Made by a program: the position numbers and the translations under genes. The notes beneath the pieces were generated by a model. That model did no database searches and had not been told where the DNA came from. It worked only from the letters and a program-made list of their open reading frames with translations. Below, in pieces: positions 58,992 to 64,000 of a stretch of 64,000 bases of DNA (position 1 is its first letter; each line of letters opens with the position of its first letter). Source of the stretch: an uncultured Verrucomicrobiota bacterium (lineage in GTDB: Bacteria > Verrucomicrobiota > Kiritimatiellia > Kiritimatiellales > Tichowtungiaceae); the NCBI GenBank assembly GCA_903826865.1, contig CAIKGD010000007.1:1-64000 (forward strand), in the 5' to 3' direction.

Positions 58992-59968
58992 GAGATTTTC
59001 CTCGGGTTGAACGTGGATTTCGCGGCCAGCTTTTCCCACAGGACTTTTTCTTCCGGTGTAACCTGCGCCGGGACCTGAATGGATACGGCGGCGTGAAGGT
59101 CGCCGCGCTGCTTATTGATGCTTGGCAGACCTTTTCCGCGCAGACGGAATTTCCGTTCGTCCGTTGTTCCGGGCGGAATTTTAAGAGACGCTGTTCCATC
59201 CAGAGTCGGTATGCCGACGGTGGCTCCCAGCACGGCTTCCCACGGAGAGAGCTCCAAATCATAAAACAGGTCGGCATCCTTCACGCGGAAATCGGGATGC
59301 CGGGCGAACTTAACCCGCAAATACAGGTTGCCCGGATTGCCGCCGCCCGCACCTTCCCCTCCTTGACCCGCGAGGCGGATAAGCTGCGCTTCGCGGACGC
59401 CGGGCGGAATTTTCACCTGCAAGGTCTGATCCGCGGTCTGCCCTGTGCGCGGATCAGTGCGTTGCAGTTGTATTTTGCGCATCGAGCCGTGCAGGACTTC
59501 CGTAAGCGTAACCAGAATATCGCCTTCAATATCCTGTCCGTTCCTTGCGACGGATCCGCCGCGCATTCCGGACTCCGTCGCCTGGCCGAAACCGCCGGAC
59601 GGGCGTCCGCGACTGCCGAAGAACTGCTCGAAGAAATCGCTGAAGCCCGTACCTTCAAAATGGTAGTCAGACCCTTCGCCGGAATCTCTGCCGAATCCCC
59701 CGTATGCACCGCCCGGCTGCGAAGCCTGCCGTTCGGGATGATCCCGGTTTTCGACCAGCTCATCATACTTCCGCCGCTTATCCGGGTCGCTGAGGACTTC
59801 GTTGGCCTCGTTGACTTCCTTGAACTTCACTTCGCCGGTGACTTTGTCTTTTGTAGTATCGGGATGATATTTGCCCGCCAGTTTGCGGAAGGCCTTCTTG
59901 ATTTCAGCATCGCTTGCATTTCGTGCCACACCGAGGACGGCGTAGTAGTCCTTGAATTCAACCGGCAT
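58988..59968 (-). CDS. cbpA: DnaJ-class co-chaperone CbpA
   Basis: 326 residues. J-domain 1-70 with '[13 protein letters not shown]' (HPD present), a Gly/Phe-rich stretch ('[20 protein letters not shown]'), and two C-terminal substrate-binding barrels with the paired 'LQVKIPPG' and '[20 protein letters not shown]'. There is no zinc finger, so it is CbpA-type rather than DnaJ. It stimulates DnaK ATPase, but no dnaK is in the window. It overlaps grpE by 11 bp and cbpM by 4 bp. Confidence 0.95.
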   Translation of the reverse strand: MPVEFKDYYAVLGVARNASDAEIKKAFRKLAGKYHPDTTKDKVTGEVKFKEVNEANEVLSDPDKRRKYDELVENRDHPERQASQPGGAYGGFGRDSGEGSDYHFEGTGFSDFFEQFFGSRGRPSGGFGQATESGMRGGSVARNGQDIEGDILVTLTEVLHGSMRKIQLQRTDPRTGQTADQTLQVKIPPGVREAQLIRLAGQGGEGAGGGNPGNLYLRVKFARHPDFRVKDADLFYDLELSPWEAVLGATVGIPTLDGTASLKIPPGTTDERKFRLRGKGLPSINKQRGDLHAAVSIQVPAQVTPEEKVLWEKLAAKSTFNPRKIS

Positions 59969-60488
59969 GACGGACTCCGGGAGAATGATTCAGAACATTT
60001 ACAACGACCTTGGCCGGACGGAAGATCTGATCGCCGAGGCTGTAGCCGCGATGCGTAACTTCAAGAATGATTTGATCGGGCTGGTGCGGATCATGCCGCG
60101 CACAAACCGCCTCGTGACGGTGAGGATTGAAAGGCAGGCCGATGTCCTCGACGGGCTCAATACCGTGGCGGCGGAGCAACTGAGCCAGCTGTTGCAGCGT
60201 TATAGCCACACCTTGATGAAGGGGTGTAGAAGCCGGAGAGTGCTCGGCAGCCAGAGCGAGCTCGAGATTGTCGAGCACCGGCAGCAAGTCGCGGATGAAG
60301 GCTTCTTTTTCCGCCGCAGCGGCCAGTCCGGAGTCCCGCCGGGTGCGTTTCTTGAAATTTTCGAAGTCGGCGGCGAGCCTCAGATAATGATCCTTCTGTT
60401 CAGCCAGCTCCTCACGGAGAACGACAGAATCATCTGCCGCTGCGGGCTCGTGCGCATCGTCTGCCGGGTCTGGAAGATCGGACTGCAT
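59958..60488 (-). CDS. grpE: GrpE nucleotide exchange factor
   Basis: 176 residues. A long helix ('[20 protein letters not shown]') leads into 'NFKKRTRRD', then '[17 protein letters not shown]', '[20 protein letters not shown]' and '[20 protein letters not shown]', the GrpE hallmark. It releases ADP from DnaK. The ATG at 60488 has AAAGGGAG; a start at 60518 adds ten residues without a site. This GrpE is coded with cbpA-cbpM, so it may be a second, stress-specific GrpE. Confidence 0.93.
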   Translation of the reverse strand: MQSDLPDPADDAHEPAAADDSVVLREELAEQKDHYLRLAADFENFKKRTRRDSGLAAAAEKEAFIRDLLPVLDNLELALAAEHSPASTPLHQGVAITLQQLAQLLRRHGIEPVEDIGLPFNPHRHEAVCARHDPHQPDQIILEVTHRGYSLGDQIFRPAKVVVNVLNHSPGVRHAG

Positions 60489-60541
60489 GTACTCCCTTTC
60501 ATTGACATTTTGCGGCATCCGTTTTCCCGCTCATAGCGCTG

Positions 60542-60940
60542 CTATTTTGTTTGGTTTTTCGCCCGGGTCACTTCTTCCAGCATTTTTGCGGCACCGGATT
60601 TTTCCATCCACGTTTTTTCATTCATAGCCGTGCGGAGCATGGCGCAGCCGCAGACGGCATAGGCCGTTCCCAGACATACTCCGAGGAGCGCCTTCGCTTT
60701 CACGGTCCAGGGCAGCAGGATGAACAGTCCCGCATGAAACAGCAGTACGCCAAGGCAGACGAGGCCGATCATGAACACTGTCCGTATCAGACTGATGGCC
60801 GATAACCGGGCCATTTGCACACCGTGCAAATAGGACTTCGCGGCCTCGATCCTGAGCAGTTGAATGGACAGATGCCGGTAGTTGGCCAGCACCTTGACGG
60901 CGAGAGCCGACACAATTCCCCTGAACAGACACCTAATCAT
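60542..60940 (-). CDS. YqjE-like inner-membrane protein
   Basis: 132 residues with two hydrophobic spans ('VFMIGLVCLGVLLFHAGLFI', 'AKALLGVCLGTAYAVCGCAM') and charged ends. It follows the YqjD/DUF883-like gene by 23 bp, the order found for yqjD-yqjE in enterobacteria. Function not known; probably anchors or regulates a membrane complex under stress. The ATG at 60940 is chosen; the longer frame to 61036 would overlap the gene before. Confidence 0.7.
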   Translation of the reverse strand: MIRCLFRGIVSALAVKVLANYRHLSIQLLRIEAAKSYLHGVQMARLSAISLIRTVFMIGLVCLGVLLFHAGLFILLPWTVKAKALLGVCLGTAYAVCGCAMLRTAMNEKTWMEKSGAAKMLEEVTRAKNQTK

Positions 60941-60963
60941 AAAGCGGCCTGACGGATGAAGTT

Positions 60964-61311
60964 TTACTTGCGATCCCGGCCGAGAACATAGCCGAGCAGC
61001 AAACCGACGACTGCCGTACCGCCGATGTAAGGCCATGGATTGCGGTGGACACTTTCGTCCACTTCGCCAGCCAGTTCCCGGGCTTTCTCGACACCGACTT
61101 CCTTGGCATGAGCGGCGGCTTCGACGGCATGTTTTCTGGCATCGGACAGTGATCGGACAAGACCGCTTTCAGTCTCTATGATCGCGTTTCGCAGATGCAT
61201 GTATTTGTCTGACATGACGCTCTTTAACTCGTCTTTCTTCTGCTTCGCCGCCTCTTCAAGAAGCTTCAACGCTTCCGCGATATTCTCACTGCTTGTTTTT
61301 GTAGTTTCCAT
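60964..61311 (-). CDS. YqjD/ElaB-like DUF883 protein
   Basis: 115 residues: a long Lys/Glu/Ala helix (~1-88, coiled coil) and a C-terminal membrane anchor 'IGGTAVVGLLLGYVLGRDRK' led by 'HRNPWPY'. This is the ElaB/YqjD/DUF883 layout; in E. coli these proteins hold ribosomes at the inner membrane in stationary phase. It is the second gene after the BON protein (100 bp) and the first of a grpE-proximal run. Confidence 0.85.
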   Translation of the reverse strand: METTKTSSENIAEALKLLEEAAKQKKDELKSVMSDKYMHLRNAIIETESGLVRSLSDARKHAVEAAAHAKEVGVEKARELAGEVDESVHRNPWPYIGGTAVVGLLLGYVLGRDRK

Positions 61312-61411
61312 GATAACTCTTTCTGCTTTTGCGCACCTTGTTGCTGTTAACCGGGCTGGGTTTTACTTCCGGCCGGTGCAGGAAGGCACCGGCCGGTAAC
61401 AATCCTGCCGA

Positions 61412-62191
61412 TTACTTGGTCTTCGGTACTTCGACTGTCATTTCATTCATCACGCTGGTTACGCCCTGAATGTCGGTGACAAGCTTGGTGACCAGAGACT
61501 TTTCAGCTGCGGTCTTGGCAATACCGGTCAATGTGACCGTGCCGTCCCGCGTTTCGACTTTTGTGCTGATCGAGCTGGTAGAACGATGGGTCAACAGCGC
61601 TGTCTTAACCTGAGCCGTGACGGAGGCATCATCCATTTTTTCGCCCGCTGTGCGTTCCGCCATGACCGGCATCACCGCTACGGTCATCTCATTCTTCACT
61701 TCTTTTACGCCTTCGATATCTTTGGCGTATTCGGCAGTCAGTTCTTTCTGAGCGACGCCCGAAGCTTCACCCTTCAAGGTCACGATTCCGTCTTTCACTT
61801 CGACGACAGTTTTGCTGCCGTTAACGTTGCGATGGAACAGCAGGGCGAGTTTTACTTTTCGGCCGATCCACATATCCGCGTTTTCGGCGGCGGCTTCGGC
61901 TTTGGTCGCCAGTTTATTATCAACACGAACGACGCCGGGCAGACTGGTTACAGTTTCCTGCGCCAGAGTCTTGTGGGATTCTTCGGCTACAGTCCCTGTC
62001 AATGTGACGAGACCGTTTTTGGCTTCGGTTTTGATGGAATCATTCATCAGATACGTCTTGTAGACGTAGGTCTTCTTGAACGACGACTCGATTTTATCAT
62101 CCGTCTCGGATGCGCGCAGCGGTGCGCCGGTGAAAAATACAGCAGCCGCAGCCGCTGCAAACGCTAAACGATACATTACTTTCAGTTTCAT
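61412..62191 (-). CDS. Exported three-BON-domain protein
   Basis: 259 residues; signal peptide about 1-29 ('AAVFFTGAPLRASE'). Three BON domains (~32-100, ~108-175, ~185-255), each with a 'V-x-D/T-G-x-V-T-L-x-G' core: 'KNGLVTLTGTVAEES', 'KDGIVTLKGEASGVA', 'RDGTVTLTGIAKTAA'. BON proteins (OsmY, Kbp type) lie in the periplasm, bind membranes and are induced by osmotic or envelope stress. The ATG at 62191 begins the signal peptide. Operator 12 is 152 bp upstream, so a ~120-nt leader is predicted. Confidence 0.9.
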   Translation of the reverse strand: MKLKVMYRLAFAAAAAAVFFTGAPLRASETDDKIESSFKKTYVYKTYLMNDSIKTEAKNGLVTLTGTVAEESHKTLAQETVTSLPGVVRVDNKLATKAEAAAENADMWIGRKVKLALLFHRNVNGSKTVVEVKDGIVTLKGEASGVAQKELTAEYAKDIEGVKEVKNEMTVAVMPVMAERTAGEKMDDASVTAQVKTALLTHRSTSSISTKVETRDGTVTLTGIAKTAAEKSLVTKLVTDIQGVTSVMNEMTVEVPKTK

Positions 62192-62342
62192 TCTTGTTTC
62201 CTTGTTTTTGGTTGTTGCGGGGAATTCCCCATGTTGATGGAACAGGTCGAACGCATGCTTTTTACTTCGCGGCACCTCCCTTCCGGTGTTGAATCCAATC
62301 TGTTTCTACTGTGGTGAGACTACGCAACGAGCCGGCGGCTTG

Positions 62343-62362
62343 CTATGGGGTGTAACCCTACC
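62343..62362 (-). promoter_or_regulatory. Operator palindrome 12 (toward BON protein and chaperone unit)
   Basis: Minus-strand GGTAGGGTTACACCCCATAG, perfect. CGTAGT at 62319-62324 starts exactly 18 bp downstream and is preceded by GTTG. The leader that follows carries no gene. Confidence 0.85.
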
Positions 62363-62440
62363 GGAGAGGGAACAGAACTTTGAACTGTGAAGCCTGAATC
62401 CGGACGCTGGACACTTCCCGTTTGCCGGGCTCGTCCTTGA

Positions 62441-63007
62441 TTACCAGGGGAGTTCTCCGCCTTCAGCGATGGTTACCACTCTGAAAAACATTGGCACGCC
62501 GAAGAAATTTGTAACGGTTGCTGCGGTGTGAATATTCGTCTGGCAGATCCATTGATCCGACCAGACTCCGTTTGCGGCAGTGGCCTGTTCGACGTAATAG
62601 ACAAGGCCGGTGTTGCCGCTGTTCGTCCAGCAGATAAATCCGTTTACAATCTTCGACGGTATTACACCCGTCACGGTATAGTTCACCGCCGGTGTGTTTG
62701 TGGTTTGCCCTGTAACGCAGCTGATCCGGAAGAACCGGGGAAGGGCGGCGTAAAACATGCCATTGGATTGCGAGAACGGGACAAGGGGTTTATACCAGGA
62801 ATTTGTCCAGCCGCCTGCGCTGAGCGTTGAACGCCACTCGACGGCGCACGAATAGTCGGAGACGGTTCCCGTCGGTGACAGCGTGAAGCCCAGCCGTCCG
62901 GACGGCATGTCCAGATTTTCAATGCGGACTTGCTGGCCTGAACAGGCGAGCGCCGCCACAAGAGTTGTGGCGGCGATTGTCAGCGAAATGGTGCGAATAC
63001 TTTTCAT
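62441..63007 (-). CDS. Exported protein with C-terminal GGELPW
   Basis: 188 residues, signal peptide about 1-24. Two similar beta-rich repeats seem present: each ends in a segment like 'AALPRFFRISC' and 'FGVPMFFRVVT'. The C-terminus 'GGELPW' resembles the ends of the two proteins upstream ('GGEMPF', 'NGELWF'). Four Cys suggest disulfides. I do not recognise the family; the 'PMFFRV' segment is a sort often seen in secreted proteins of this phylum. Last gene of a three-gene run. Confidence 0.7.
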   Translation of the reverse strand: MKSIRTISLTIAATTLVAALACSGQQVRIENLDMPSGRLGFTLSPTGTVSDYSCAVEWRSTLSAGGWTNSWYKPLVPFSQSNGMFYAALPRFFRISCVTGQTTNTPAVNYTVTGVIPSKIVNGFICWTNSGNTGLVYYVEQATAANGVWSDQWICQTNIHTAATVTNFFGVPMFFRVVTIAEGGELPW

Positions 63008-63050
63008 GCAACTCCCGGCATTACTCCGCGAAGATCAATCCGGTGCGGAA

Positions 63051-63500
63051 TCAGAACGGCATTTCTCCGCCGTCATTGCTGCTGTCCGTGCCGCTGCTTG
63101 TGCCGCTGCTGCCTGACGAACTTCTGCCTTCCCAGTCACGATGGCGGTGATCATCGTCGTTGTTGGATGCATCAATAATAAAGAACAGCACCCCGGCGAC
63201 AGCCGCTTCACCCAGCAAAACTTTTCCTGTCCGGCCCGGCACGCTGGCCCAGGCATTGTAGTTCAGCCAGGAAAGAGATCCGCCTTCTGCAATGGGATTT
63301 TTCCAGCGCGACGGCCTGAACATGGCCGTAAGATCAGACCATGAGCTGAAGTTTTGCTGCACGCCGACACTGCCGCCCGAGGGTGTGGCCTGAACAAAAA
63401 CCTCCGGCGCACTGCCGACCGTTTCTGCCTGTGTTGTGCAAACTCCAACGACCAGCAAACACAATCCTGATACGATCACCAACTTACTTGAACTGTTCAC
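63051..63500 (-). CDS. Exported protein with C-terminal GGEMPF
   Basis: 149 residues. Signal peptide about 1-25. Near residue 92 a hydrophobic helix ('VLLGEAAVAGVLFFIIDA') precedes a charged 'NNDDDHRHRDWEGR' and a Ser/Gly-rich linker before the C-terminal 'NDGGEMPF'. Linker plus short aromatic tail looks like an exposed tag. Unrecognised. 20 bp from the gene before, 43 bp to the gene after. Confidence 0.7.
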   Translation of the reverse strand: MNSSSKLVIVSGLCLLVVGVCTTQAETVGSAPEVFVQATPSGGSVGVQQNFSSWSDLTAMFRPSRWKNPIAEGGSLSWLNYNAWASVPGRTGKVLLGEAAVAGVLFFIIDASNNDDDHRHRDWEGRSSSGSSGTSSGTDSSNDGGEMPF

Positions 63501-63520
63501 CTTGCACGCTCCCTTCTATG

Positions 63521-64000
63521 TTAGAACCAGAGTTCTCCGTTTATTCCGGCGATTCCTGCCGTACCCCTGGACTGCGGCGGGGTTCCGCTTTGTTCGATGG
63601 TCTGTAAAGTCTGATGGATGGCTGCTTGCAGAACCGGATCGCCGGCTGCCTGCTCCAGATTGGCAAGCACCGTTTGTGTCCGCTGGCTTGGCTGGTTTGC
63701 AAGTGCCTCCGCGGCAGCGATGCGCACGGCTGATGGAACGGCCGGATTGACCGCCGCCCGAATCAGAACTTCCTGACCGTAGGAGGAACCCACAGTCGCC
63801 AGCGCAGCGCGGCAGACCGGGGCGATGTCTTCCGTCGAGGACGCCGTTTCTAAAAGGGCGGTGCAGGCGGCACTGCTGCCCACATGAGCCAGACCGCGAG
63901 CCGCCGAGGTCTGGATTTCCGTTGTTTTTCCGGTCTCAATCAAATTTCGCAGTATGGCGGCCTGCTCCGGATCGCTGGCTCTTGCCAGCAGTTCCGCGCA
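63521..64000 (-). CDS. HEAT-repeat protein, C-terminal part (5' end outside window)
   Basis: The frame is open to base 64000, giving the last 159 residues. Helical repeats with 'AARGLAHVGSSAACTALLET', 'CRAALATVGSSYGQEVLIRA' and 'VRIAAAEALANQPSQRTQTV' fit HEAT/armadillo-like scaffolds. A Pro/Gly-rich end leads to 'NGELWF'. It is probably an exported scaffold, like its two downstream neighbours, but the N-terminus is not visible. Confidence 0.75.
   Translation of the reverse strand, partial: CAELLARASDPEQAAILRNLIETGKTTEIQTSAARGLAHVGSSAACTALLETASSTEDIAPVCRAALATVGSSYGQEVLIRAAVNPAVPSAVRIAAAEALANQPSQRTQTVLANLEQAAGDPVLQAAIHQTLQTIEQSGTPPQSRGTAGIAGINGELWF

Noticed and set aside
60542-60940. Phage holin-like small membrane protein
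   Set aside because: Its place right after a DUF883/YqjD-like gene fits YqjE better and no phage gene is near.
1-64000. Search for rRNA, tRNA, CRISPR arrays, integrases and transposases
   Set aside because: I saw no matching sequence; the only repeats are the operators, the HAD palindrome, the PAS duplication and gene fragments. A tRNA could be missed by eye.

Overview
The window looks like a chromosomal segment of a PVC-group bacterium, most likely Verrucomicrobiota/Kiritimatiellota. The reasons are a protein of the Minf_1886 type (known mainly from Verrucomicrobia and Planctomycetes), an E. coli-type RhaA beside a rhamnosidase-like enzyme, many secreted esterases and WXXGXW-type proteins, and GC-rich coding. 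This is inference: there is no rRNA or other phylogenetic marker here. I saw no tRNA, rRNA, CRISPR array, integrase or transposase.

Layout. (1) 1-5.1 kb: L-rhamnose use, with the end of a GH106-like rhamnosidase, then rhaA, a RhaD-like class II aldolase and rhaB. (2) 5.2-9.3 kb: housekeeping genes: leuB, a HAD phosphatase carrying an in-frame palindromic insertion, msrB, a HIT protein, a Minf_1886-type protein, a 2Fe-2S thioredoxin-like ferredoxin and an MGMT-type DNA repair protein. (3) 9.4-14.7 kb: phosphoketolase, GH1 glycosidase, MGDG-synthase-like glycosyltransferase and an unlisted 35-residue membrane protein. (4) 14.8-24.6 kb: a block of seven exported esterase and propeller-like genes, all joined by ATGA stop/start overlaps, preceded by gene remnants. 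(5) 24.5-45.3 kb: transaldolase, small membrane proteins, a B12-type radical SAM protein, a sulfur module (metallo-beta-lactamase/rhodanese fusion plus two YeeE/YedE transporter genes), three hybrid histidine kinases, a WXXGXW protein, lipoproteins and a decayed cbpA-cbpM copy. (6) 45.3-62.2 kb: a 2870-residue cyclic beta-1,2-glucan synthase-like protein, PPK2, a CheB-type esterase, an alpha/beta hydrolase, exported SodA, cbpM-cbpA-grpE, a YqjD/YqjE-like pair and a three-BON-domain protein. (7) 62.4-64 kb: three linked genes whose proteins end in a shared short C-terminal motif.

The main discovery is a 20-bp palindrome, GGTAGGGTTNNACCCCATAG in the direction of transcription, present 12 times between 11.8 and 62.4 kb. 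It lies 34-152 bp upstream of the first gene of nearly every transcription unit there. It is absent from the rhamnose/leuB end and from the esterase block. In most copies a -10-like hexamer (CGTAGT, CATAAT, CGTAAA, CGTAAG) starts 18-19 bp after the element, which puts the centre of the palindrome near -41, the classical class II activator position. The controlled genes (phosphoketolase, transaldolase, glucan synthase, SodA, chaperones, BON and DUF883 proteins, PPK2, sulfur/rhodanese proteins, sensor kinases) look like one stress/stationary-phase/envelope regulon. The regulator itself is not in the window. One copy seems to have spread by duplication of a cbpA-cbpM 3' end together with the operator.
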